Assembly (NCBI GenBank): GCA_016165875.1
Contig: JABBOT010000022.1
Coordinates: 1,391,333 to 1,455,332, forward strand
Direction: 5' to 3'
Length of the DNA stretch: 64,000 nt
From: Acanthopleura granulata
Taxonomy: Eukaryota; Mollusca; Polyplacophora; Chitonida; Chitonidae
The notes beneath the pieces were generated by a model. That model made no database searches and was not told the origin of the DNA. It was given only the letters and a program-made list of their open reading frames with translations. Below, piece by piece: positions 37,065 through 49,300 of the stretch. The position numbers and the translations under genes were made by a program. Position 1 is the first letter of the stretch. The number at the start of each line of letters is the position of its first letter.

Positions 37065-37260
37065 GAACTTCAAACCTTTTCTTCAGAAGAGATAAAAAAA
37101 AAAGTGAGCTTCATGTGTGTGCCATGCAAGTGATAGTCAAATTTGGATTATGTTTTTCTCCTCAATAAAGAAACACTTTTTTGGGCAGCTCATTTAAATC
37201 ATTGAGATTACAAACTTTTAAGACTTACTGTAAAATCAGTCCATGTGTGTTGAACTAGGG

Positions 37261-37394
37261 ATGGATCCAAATATAAACAAGAAGAAGAAGAGGCGTTCAA
37301 AAGTGTCCCCTTCCGATGGAGAGTCATTTGGGGAAAGCAATAATGCCTTTGAGATGGAAGACACCGATGAGGACAAAACAAAAAATTTTAACAG
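37261..37394 (+). CDS. Channel gene first coding exon
   Basis: ATG at 37261 (context agggATGg) chosen over an in-frame ATG at 37243, which follows an in-frame TAA. Encodes MDPNINKKKKRRSKVSPSDG and an acidic stretch (FEMEDTDEDK). Donor ttaacag|gtaata. The KKKKRR patch could be a nuclear or membrane-surface basic motif. Confidence 0.7.
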
Positions 37395-40300
37395 GTAATA
37401 TTAAGTTTATTTAAAGTCAGTCTGTTGGCTCAGTTCTCTTGTGATTCAGACGTAATTGATGGATTCAGTTTTGGATGCGCACATTTCAAGATGTTATGAC
37501 GAGAATAACACCTATTGTAGTGGGTCATCTTTGCTTTACCACACAGTGTATAGTTGTATATAGAATACACAAAATTGTGTAAACAAAATTTATTTGTCTT
37601 CTGAAGGAAATTGCTTGGTGAGCTCGCTTTTGGTGTCAGCTGTTGCAGAATAATGATATTCTGTCACTGGGTTTTGTAGGCAGGAATATCACTATGTATA
37701 TAAAGACAGACAGATCCTCCTATTATGCTCTGAATAACATTTTATAGAGGAATGCCAATTTGTAGTTGTAATGAAAATGTATTAGAGCATGTCATACAGT
37801 TTACATGAATGGTGTTTTAAGAGTAATGTTATGGTCACCTGTATTTATTTATTTGCTTATTTATTTGATTGGTGTTTTACGCCATACTCAAGAATATTTC
37901 ACTTATGTGACGGCAGCCAGCATTGTGGTGGGAGGAAACCGGGCAGAGCCCGGGGGAAACCCACGACCAGCATCAGCTGGACTTGAACTCACAGCGACCA
38001 CATTGGTGGGAGGCTTTGGGTCATTGCGCTGCGATAGCACGGTAACCGACTGAGCCACAGAGGCCCCCTGTAAATCAGAGGTGGTAACTCTTAATCTTTC
38101 AGTGATTATTGTACTTTAATTGATCACTCAAGAATGATCAGGTTATTGTGGTTTTCATCTATTGAGAAATACAAAGGTAGTGGAAACTAGTATGTTCTTG
38201 CTTAATAGTACATATGATGTTTTTTGAAATTATTCCCTTTGTCATGTCATACTTAAAAGAAACAGTGTGTTATTATAGTATGACTGTGGATAGTCATAAT
38301 TTGGTGGGAGAAAACTGATGGCAACGACTGGTCAAACAATGTCATTCAGTCTGGCCTTTTCATATGTGGAATTAGTCAGTGAAACTTCATTTTCGCAGTC
38401 ATGGCAATTTTCAGTCTGTTGGCAATTTTCAGGCTTTTCCTTTTAAAATTAAAAAAATAACTGTCTTAGATTTTCTTAAAAGTTTCAAGACTGCATTTAA
38501 TTTGTGACTGTGAAATATATTTCAGGTACCTTTTTGAGAAATTGCAGACTTCCTTTGTCATTGTTGTTCCTGTGCTTGTTTTCAAGTGTTCATAATCATT
38601 ACTTTGCTTTTTTTTTCTGTGTATGTCAGGAAATCTTTATCTTCATTCAAGAGGGCAGTAGAAAATGTAAGCCCACAGAGGAACGCTTTGCAAGCCATAT
38701 TAAACGCCAAGTCGTCAGGAAGTCGCTGGAGGAAATATGCAACATGCAGACGACTGCACAAAGAAGAGTGTAAGTGCTGATCCTTGTTGCTTTAAATACA
38801 GTTAACTAAGTTCAAGTCTGTCAGACCATGCCTAAAAATTGGAGTGCCACATTTGCTGCTTTTGGGGCCAAGATGATGGAATGGAAGTATGGAAATGTAC
38901 GCAATTTAATGAGCGTTCCAGGCAATTTATTCCCCCAATATCTGTATGACACACACAGGAAAGTTTATGAGTAGCTTGCCAAAGGTCAGTGGTTTAAGTC
39001 TTGCCCTCTGGTTTGAACTACCCATAAAACTGACTCATGTTGTATCATTGAAAAATTCTTGAGAATGGTATTAAAACAACACTTACATAAATCTATTAAA
39101 TGAAAATCTGTGCTCTGCAAAAGCTGCTCATCCTAAGTGGGTAGGCCAAGTGAGTAGTCTTCTCTGCTATCCTGGTCAGGGTGTTCTAGTCAGACATAGT
39201 CATTATAAATACATGTATGTTCACATTTAGGGGGCATCAGCTTTCCATAAATGAGATATTATTAAATGTGTTTCTAAGCCTAAATCATACAAATACAGTC
39301 TCCAAAAAGTCCTTGAAGAATTCCTTGATTTTATGAAACCTAAAGAATTAATTATTTCTTTTAGAAAAATCGCCATTCATTTAATCTGTTACGTTTTTTT
39401 GTTGTCTTTCAAATCCAGGTTTTGGCATTTAAAATAGGTACATGGTCAAAATGTAGTTAATATAAAAGTTGTCCACGTCCTGGACCACACACCATGAAAA
39501 GTCACAAATGAAATGGCTGACGAAGGTGTGATTGTTTAGGCATAGCTATTAATTTAATGTTGTTTTCATTATGTTTGTTTGGCAAGGCAGTTCACTGTTT
39601 CGTCTGACTTTATGAGTGCCCTTGTACCCATAAGGGTTGACTTCTAAATTGTATATGATATCAACTAATAACGTTTACTTCAAGATTCACCAGGCATTTC
39701 TTTCAGGATTCACCAGAGACTAGTACATCACTTAGTTGTAGTTTTATTGATATTTATTTATATGAATACTTCATTCATGAAATTCTCTCCCTGTCACTTC
39801 TAGTTGGGAAGCGGTGGCATGGTAGGTTATTATCCTCAATACACATAGCTCTGCATGCATGTATTGATATCTACTCGTCAGATATTCTGAGTTAAATTCT
39901 TATCCTATACAGCAGCTGAGTTCTGTGTTCCACCTTCTGTTAGATACCATTTGATGAACTTTTTATTTTATTTGTTTTTTTGTTTGTTTGTTGTTTTTTT
40001 TTCGTTGTCTTCTCTTGTTGTAGTGGATGCCCGACAAGGTGAGAATTAATCTATAAAACATATGATCCTGGTTTACATACGTACATGTAGTCTTTGTATG
40101 ATATGTCATATACTACAGGGACATCTGAAAGCTTCTGTACATATATGTGAAGCCAGTTCCTACTGATATCGTGTGATACAGTGGCCCATAGCTGCAAACA
40201 TGTTAGTACTGGGCTGTTTCTTATTTTAATCTCAATCTCAATGACACAGCTGACTCAGATGTGTTTGGAAAGCAGATATGTATTGTCGAAATTAATTACC

Positions 40301-43300
40301 ATGATCCGAGTTATTTGCTGACAACAAGTGATGGCTTCCTGTAGCATTCCTTAGTCATAGTGTGGCATCTCATGGAGGTTATCCCTTCAGCATAGTACAG
40401 TGTGGATGAAGCGTACGATGTGGGAGTGGGGAAGTGATATGCAGTAGTTAGAAGTTAGTTTCAATGATTTTCCTGTCAATTATAAAAACAGTACTATAAA
40501 GACAACAAAAACTCACCTATTCAAATCCAGACCCATTTACAACATAGGACCTAAAAATGGGTGTTTAAAGAGGCACATGATGCAAGACCAACCATGATGT
40601 TTTATAACATTTATTTGCCTCTAAAATCTTTCTTTTTTTCTCTCTTTTGATGAAATTTCGGGTCATTTATAGTACTTGCATTTGTAACGTAATATGCAAA
40701 CTACTTATCAGTACATAAACCTTACGAAAACATCCCATCTCATCACATACATGTACGTGGAAAATTCTCGAATATGGCTTTAAACAGCAATCACATGAAG
40801 TAATAAATCAACCCTCTGGTATAAGAAACATCTTGCTTTCATCTTGCTTTCAGAGGTCTCCAGGAATGTTTCCATATATCCATGTAGTACACATTTTACT
40901 AGTTATGTAGCTTTGTCAGCATGAAAATCTGTCGGCTGTGTTTTGATCACGCACCCTCCTGAGTAGTTTAGCGTAGTTACAATTGAGTTGTTTCTCTGAG
41001 CACATTTATCTGTTAGTCATTTACCTGTATATGTTCACAGCTTCATTTCTGCTCTGAGCACACACAGAGCTAACAGTGCACCTTTACCGAGTGAGCCCTG
41101 TTATGCTAAAAAAAGACAGAATTAGTTTAATTTCTGTGTACATATATGTATCATATTTATTTAGTTTTACATATTTGCATTTGTATTTGTAATGTAATGT
41201 CTCAAGGGCTGTTGTAATCTGATGTGTACTTGAACATTCAAATTCAGCTCCTGCTGGAAAAACTGTGGAAATATTTTTTGTATTTCTTAGGTACTTATGG
41301 AGCTGGATTGGTGTTTCCTTCAAGTTGATTTCCTGTGCTTGGTTTCCTGTGGCTCAGGCTTCTATCCTGTGCCAGGTTTCCTCTCTCCCTGTGCCTTGTT
41401 TCCGGTGGTCGGCTTTCTCAGACTAATTGTTTGCTTTGGCTGTAAAGGTGATAGTTTTTAAAACTCAAGTGCAGCGTAAAACATCAGAAGAATAAATGAA
41501 TTAAATCACTATTGTTTGGAATCAGTTATATTTTTCTAGCTAATGATGATCATCAAGGACTGAATTGTTATTTTCAATTTGTTTTTAAGGTGGCACAGCA
41601 AATTCAAATTATACATTTATTTATTTGATTGGTGTTTTATGCCATACTGAAGAATATTTCACTTATACAACAGCGACCAGTGTTATGGTGAGAGGAAACC
41701 GAACAGAGCCCGGGAGATAATGTGTATTTGTATGATAATTTTTTTTTGGTGTAAAAATGTATGATTCAGAGGAGTTCCTTGGAAATGCTTTAAAGGGCGA
41801 CAAGAGCAGGGGTATTTTGATATTACAAGAAAAGACAACACTAGGTCAAATGTACGTATTTATCAATAAAGAATCCCATTTAACGTTCAGAAAACGTCAC
41901 TGTTAGTTTTTATGATGTGGGATAACCCAGATGTCGCAAATCAAAGTAAGCAAATATACCCACGTTGGGAAAATCGAATGAGCCATCATGCTCTCAATTT
42001 TAACCAATCAAGGGCGAGATATTTCTACAACTCGAGAAGCCATCTGTTTCCTCTGTGACCTTAGCATTACATAATTCACCATTTGGCCATCTAGAAGTAG
42101 TGTTAAATCAGCTGTTTTCCTTCTGATTACGAGACAATTCTGATATACTTTCAAGCCATCTTCGAAAAGAAAGTGGTAGTGGAATACGTCTGGGATTTTT
42201 TCCTAATGTCACAGAAAGGAGGCCACAATTTGTGGCCTTTGATTATACCGATAAAAGGTACAACTATTATGCTCCTGCTCCATACAGATGTAAAGATACT
42301 GTTCACCAATCTGACTTTTGGAATGGTGCTGTATGTATTTACCTGTAGAATGCAACAGATGGACAGTACTGTTAGAACACTGGCTTGATCTCAGGCCTCC
42401 TGGTCGTGGGTCAGCTCATGTTTCATGTAGTGTCATAGACATATCCTGGTAGAATAACAGTTAATGGCTTGATCTGGCAAATCAGTTCTTAAACTTAATA
42501 CTTATTATTTGTGACTTGTATGCATATGTAAGTAACAGATAATATCCCTGCTGCTCGATTGCTGGCTTTGCAAAGTTTTTGATAACCCTGGACTGCTCCA
42601 TTATACATTAAAGTACTCTAAAAATAATATTCTTCAAGCAGTAAGAGATGTTGATTTTGGAAAAGTTCTTATAACCTGAGTAATACTCCTGGGTATGTTA
42701 GGGAGAGACGAAACCAAGAGTGAAAACTTGTTGTGAGTTCTCTTCTGATAAAGTGGAAAAGAATCTGAAAGCCGTCTGAAAAACATCCGGAAATTTTATA
42801 TAGTTGTTGTCCTAATTATCTAGACGTGTGCACAGATCTGTTCTTTGTTCTTTCAGTTGAGTGGAATTTTTGCAAGATGTGCACATTGCTGGTTTAAACA
42901 TGTGTTCAATATTAAACCACATAATCCATTGTGTTGCCAACGTTGTTAATCAAGAGATCCTCGGGTCTGTGACTTTTGCAGCTGAAAGCGCAGATGTGTT
43001 GTCGAGAACTAAAACCAGTGGTCTGGGATTGGATGAAATTCACGAGGATTTCGTACTCAACAACAAAATCGATGGCACAGATGCGGGGAAGCGAAACAGC
43101 AAACTGTGTGCAGAAAATAACCGGGCATTGATTCACTATTTTGCCAACCTTGGGAAAAAGCAAGACGATAGTGTGAATGTCAACTTGGAGTTCATCGAGT
43201 CTTTGTTAAAAGGCGGTGCCCAGGTGGATTGCACTGATAGGCATGGGCAGACAGTTTTGCATGAGGTAGATGAAACAGAGTTATGTAAATTAGATTCTTG

Positions 43301-46300
43301 TGAAACTAAATATGCAATAAATGCATTGTTTAATTGTCTGTCAGAAATTAAGATTCGTATGATTTTGTATGTTTGAAAATTGACTTTAAACTGTTGACAA
43401 ATTGTGATTGTTTGCATATGCTGGCCAGAAAAGAAAATGAAAATAATGTTTGAGGAATTTGTTCTGTTTCTTACATTCTGTATTTAACTCAGAATTCGCC
43501 CAGAAAAGTGTACTTTTGTAGGTAAATAGAGGTCGTAGAATTTCATTTTTCTTTTGATGCTGAAACTTACATTTTTCCAGTATTAAGATATCACCCTACT
43601 TTCCACCTAGACCGCAAATCACATTTGTAAGGTCAACAAAACTCTGAGAATCAGGCAAAATGAGCGGCTTAGTCAAGGACGAAATTTAAGGTCATTTTAC
43701 AAAAATGTATGCCTTATTTTTAAGGTTGCCCGGGCATGGCACAGTGATGTGGCTGACTTTCTGATCGAGCAGGGAGCTGATGTGAATCAGCCTGATAAGT
43801 TTGGTCGCACTCCACTGCACGTGGCGGCCGCGGTTGACTACCCAGAAATGGTTAACCTCCTGATAGACCATGGTGGTGAGCTTTGTTGATGCATATCCTC
43901 TCCCTAGTAGATGTTACTGTATTTCACTAAACAGCCTGAATTTCAATTATTTCTTTTTAAACTGACATATTTTTTTTGAATTCTGATTGATTCATATGCC
44001 ATACGTGGTCGCTGAAAAATCTTTTCATAAATATATCGTAAATGTCAATTTAAGGCCTTTGTGTTGATTATAAATCAGTAAGATCATGATTGTAGCTCTC
44101 ACTTATGACTAGGGCCTTCTTACAACAGAAGTTTGCTAGCCATGATTGTCATACTTACAATCAAAACTTAAATTAACCTAGCATGCATTGCACTAGTGCA
44201 AATAAGAAATAAAACAATGATAATTTCCAGCGGAAGCCCTGTGGGACGTTGTCTCCAAAAGCAACACAAGGATGAGTACATACATATAACTGTTTACAAT
44301 GGCTTGTTAGTTAGCCACTGCACATGGCATGCATAAGAAGAAACACAAGTACACATTGGCAAAGGCAAATGCTCTTAATTGTAACATGTATATAAAGACA
44401 CAAAAAAAGACAGACAGTCCACTGCATGCAGTAGATTAATCGTCTTCACTCGTGTCTAAATCAGGACATTAAGTTGGACCATGACCCTTTTTTCAGTATT
44501 TGCACGTGTCCCAAAATGAATGTTAGGTGCAAATACTTGCCTTATGTGGACCAGTAGTTATTAACAGTAGTTATTAACTTTTGTGCAAAAATGTTAAGAG
44601 AAGTTTTTCACGTGTTGTTGTCAGCTGCTGAATCATTATGATGAATGAAACGCTTTTGAAAAGGAAGACAAGATATCGACCGGTACATTTGCCGTTGATA
44701 GAAACCTCATTGAAGCATGGGTCAGATTTAGCCTACCATTCCGATCGTAGTGTGAAAAAATTACTTCTCCTTACCATTTCTTTGTGCCCATTAGTTAATT
44801 TTTTTGATCTATTGTAAAAGCATTTGGATCATTTTGATCCATAACTATGATATCCTTGTGCAAGTGGTGACTGAAGACTACTTTCATACTAGCACATGAG
44901 TATCTGGCACCTACAGTTATGTGAAGACTCCACCAGACACTCTCAACCTCTTTTCACCCCAGATTCCTGTCTTGCCCTATTTTCCACTAATCGTTGGTTT
45001 GTTTCTAGTCTCTGTGTTTACTGCCCCAGATACCTGTCTTGCCCTGTTTTCCACTAATCATTGGTTTCTTTCTAGTCACTGTGTTACCGCCCCAGATACC
45101 TGTCTTGCCCTGTTTTCCACTAATCGTTGGTTTGTTTCTAGTCTCTGTGTTTACTGCCCCAGATACCTGTCTTGCCCTGTTTTCCACTAATCGTTGGTTT
45201 GTTTCTAGTCTCTGTGTTTACTGCCCCAGATACCTGTCTTGCCCTGTTTTCCACTAATCGTTGGTTTGTTTCTAGTCTCTGTGTTTACTGCCCCAGATAC
45301 CTGTCTTGCCCTGTCTTCCACTAATCGTTGGTTTGTTTCTAGTCTCTGTGTTTACTGCCCCAGATACCTGTCTTGCCCTGTCTTCCACTAATCGTTGGTT
45401 TGTTTCTAGTCTCTGTGTTTACTGCCCCAGATACCTGTCTTGCCCTGTCTTCCACTGATCGTTGGTTTGTTTCTAGTCTCTCTGTTTACTGCCTTTTCTT
45501 CCAGCTGACAAAGAGGCTCTGACAGAAGGAGAGCTTCAGGGCCCTGTTCACTACGCAGCCAAACATGACGCCTGTCTGTCCCTGAAGGCCCTGATCAAGA
45601 GAGGCTGTGAGTACAAGATGGTTAGAGACTACAAAGGCAGAACGCCAATCCATGTGGCAGCGGAACTGGGTGAGCACCATATTTGGTTGGTTACTTTTCA
45701 GTAGGCTTGTTTGTTTAGTTATTTGTTTGATTGGTGTTATTTCCCGTGCTCAAAACTACAGTTAAACCTGTTGTATGCGGCCAGTGAACGGAGATGTAAA
45801 ATGTGGCCGCACATGGCATTGGGCCACATAAGACAGGTTGTGAAAACCAAGCCCAATCACAACTCTATTAAGTTTTGGAAAATCTACCCATGTACATTAT
45901 AATCTTATACATAATTATTGAAACACTGATGTGTTCTGTCATTTTGAAATTTTTGAACACCCAATGCAGCAATCATCATTGCTATTGAAAGTCTCGGCCA
46001 TGTAGGACAGGTTGATAGAGAATTAGGTGGCAAAAAATACTGGCCGCTGGACACGTTGGACAGATGCCCGCAATTTACAGGTCGTTTATCATGGAAAATT
46101 GTTTGGTCGCATCAGAGAGTGGCAACTTAGGGCAGATGGATGCTGTTTACGGGTGGAGATATTTACAGGTACAGCTGTATTTCACTTATATGACAGTGGC
46201 CAACATTGCACTAAGTCAGTCTTTCTGCGTTAGCACGTTAAGCACTCAGCTGTGGAGGCCGCCTGTTCTACTTTTGGGGGATGTGGTATATTTACAACAT

Positions 46301-49300
46301 CTGTGGATGAAAAAGCAAGAAAAATACAGACCAGAAAGAAAAAAAAATTAAAAAATACTAGATACTTCAGTCTTCACTTTTAAGCATTCCAGTCCTAATA
46401 TGTCCTGTAGTTTGACCCATGAGGCTGTTTCTAAGACACATTGTCAATCAGACATGTTGAACATTTCCTGGGCTCAAACAAGTCATGTTCATTTTAATCG
46501 TTACTGTATATGACATAAAGTTTAGCCGAAAAACTCACAGACTGTAGCCCATGATTCCTTGCGACTAGTTGTCATCATTGCTAATTGATCACAGATGGGT
46601 ACCAGTGGGGTGGAAGGAGTGTGTTGACGAAACCCATCAAGACACTCACACTTCACTGAACAACGGTCAACAGATAGGTAGTTTGCAACATCACTAAACG
46701 CCAGATAGGATTAGGTATTCAGATAACTGCTAGAGGGGCACTAAATCACTAAATTTATTTATTTATTTATTTATTTATTTATTTGATTGGTGGTTTATGC
46801 CGCACTCAAGAATGTTTAACTTATACGACGACGGCCAGCATCATGGTGGGAGGAAACCGGGCAGAGCCCGGGGAAAATCACGACCATCCAGACCTTCCCC
46901 TGTACGACCGAAGAGGAAGCCAGCCTGACTCACAGCGACCGCATTGGTGGGAAACTTCGGGTCATTGTGCTGCGCTAAATAAATAAATAAATGACATAGG
47001 AGAGTATCTGGAATTTGCCTGTAATCCATTTTCTGCTGCTTCAGTTACTGCTGAATTTTACCCTTCTCTTTATGTAAGACCTCATAATGCATATTCAGAT
47101 GAATTTACTGAAATCAGCCAATAAAAATGACATGCTGCCATTATGGCGAACGGCTTGCTAAACAATTTTAACCTTAAAAAGGGTTTTGTATCAAAACAGT
47201 TCATGACAATCGCATGAATTGAACACCTTGTCAGAACAAATTTGGGCCCGATATTGTCTTCAAATGTGGCGAAAATATTTTGCGGTAAGCTCACTGGTTT
47301 TTGCATTCTTCCTGAGTAATTTCACGTACAGACCTCCAATTCATTACATTTGCTGAACATTCAGCTACCTGCATTTGTCAAATTAATGAATTTACATCAT
47401 AATATCGCAGACTGATGGCAGGATAACTTAGCAGAATGATGCGGAGCATGGCCGTAATTTGCTCGACAGTAAATCCATTGAACAACAGCTCATTTTTCTC
47501 CACCTTTAGTTCACATAAAAGCGACAAGTCAAAAGCAGGCACTTATGCTTGTTGGTCCATACACCTGTATTATGAATGTTGTAAAGTCACAAAAATATCC
47601 TGTCTGTACTTTTACAACTAACACTTTTCCAACCCACAGCTGTCACTGTAGAAATAGGTATTTTTGCTGGCTGACGTGTAAATTGTGGCTGCAAGTTTTG
47701 CTGGCTTCAGACCACTTCGTCCCCCTTCACAGTACTTGTACGTTTAACTTGTTGGTTTGTAACTTCATAAAGTTCATGTGAACAGCGACAGAGTTTCACT
47801 TTTGCACAAACCTGAATTCTGTAAACACTGCAAAATCCAGTGGAGGAATACAGTTTAGTCTTTATATGTAATACAGTAATTCCCATAAGCTGAACTGACA
47901 GGTGTGGTTGTTTCCCTTGGCTGTGCCCAGCGGCATTCTTATGCAACTGACCTGTTTAGACGTGACAGGTTGTAATCCCTGGATTAACAGATGTACAGTC
48001 TTTGCTGGAAATGCTGCCGGGTTTACTTTTTCTTCTGAGGAGTTAGTGGTAAGAACAGTTTAGTTTCGGCAACATACAGGACTACAAAGTGGCTGATGTG
48101 AGAGACGACCAGTCTGTGAAGAGCTATCTGTGACAGAGCTTCAAAGTTTTCAAACCATGTGTCATTCAACTAAAATTGCAACTTGGAAGTTCTACATCAA
48201 GTTCCCACAATCAGAACACGCCCCCCCCCCCTCCAAAATTAGTTAAACTCCTCAGCATGTGCTCCTTTTCTTCTCTCGATTACGCTATGTATACACATGA
48301 AGACTTCGACAACCATGAGCAAAATGAATATATGATATATTCATATATATGATATATCCATATATAGGCTTATCAGTCACGTTCTCGTACTGCTACGAGA
48401 TCTGTGTTTTCCTGCAAACACTACCAGCTGGTAGGATTACTCAACACAACCATACCAGGTTTTTCAAATTTCGCTCAACATTTTCTCTAGATAAATTCAC
48501 GAGAAACAAAACAGAACTCATATGTGAAAATGGCCTGTCTTTAACAGCCCTCTGTTAGTTCATGTCTGGGCAGTTTACCCCATGTGGCACTGACCGGCAG
48601 CCACACCTTCATTGGCCCGTACTGCACAGCTGTGGGATGGTCACTCTCTTCTCTTTAGGGCTAGAATTTATCCTCAAAACTTTACATCATTTGCGGCATG
48701 TAATATAATGCTCAGTGTAGAATACCATTGACCACTGACAGAAGTCATGCGTATAAAGATTGGCCTGTATTTTGACCTTGAACTTATAGTTACAAGAACC
48801 CAGCTATGGTGGTGTCATAGATATTATAGCTGCCTTGTTAACTGTAGATCCAGGGATCTGTGCCAAATGGAATGAAGTCTTCAGGCTGTAAAATCTGTAA
48901 CCATGGCACTACCTGGCATGGTCTAGTTGGCCTGGAATCATTATAATGTGACTGCCGTGGGCATTGCGTCTGGTGTCTTTGGCATGGTGTTCCAGTGAGA
49001 CAGCACTTTAAGTGTGTGGGCACAGGGTCCAGCCTGCTGCAAACTTGAGTGAACAAATGTTGAAAGCATTGTTAAACTCCAGTCAAAGAAGAAAAAAAAT
49101 AGAACAACTGAGTTAGAGTTTTCAGCCGGTGACTGGAGTGTATCTTGTTTCCACAGATCGTAGTGAGACAGCTCGGTTGTTGCTGGAGCTAGGTGCTCCA
49201 GTCGGAGTGTCGGACAATTGTGGTCAAAAAGCAATAACCCTCATGATCACAAAGATGCCCCCTGTTGTAAGTTGCTCTTTCTTTGTTTTAACCCCTTGGC

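Larger units (their letters stand above)
35176..37260. promoter_or_regulatory. Shared 5' interval of C6orf62 and the channel gene
   Basis: About 2.1 kb separates the divergent start codons. It contains an (AT)n tract and poly(T) (35267-35302), fewer repeats than the introns, and a YY1-like ATGGCGGC site at 36216. A possible 5' UTR exon may end at atctgcag|gtatta near 36287. TSS positions cannot be read from sequence. Confidence 0.4.
38770..42861 (+). other. Long intron region with SINE fragments and two candidate microexons
   Basis: Contains SINE family 2 (38952-39106), a SINE tail fragment (about 40735-40810) and a truncated family 1 SINE (41617-41715). It also holds a short hairpin aggccacaatttgtggcct near 42220. 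No larger coding exon seen. Confidence 0.5.
46177..49156 (+). other. Intron with SINEs, no exon seen
   Basis: Contains the family 1 SINE at 46754, a 21-bp AT palindrome (48324-48344, atgaatatatgatatattcat read as 10+1+10), a C run near 48218 and a third SINE-like fragment at 48870-49092. Confidence 0.5.

Noticed and set aside
44921..45257. Open frames inside the 67-bp array
   Set aside because: They are by-products of the repeat unit and are not conserved protein sequence.
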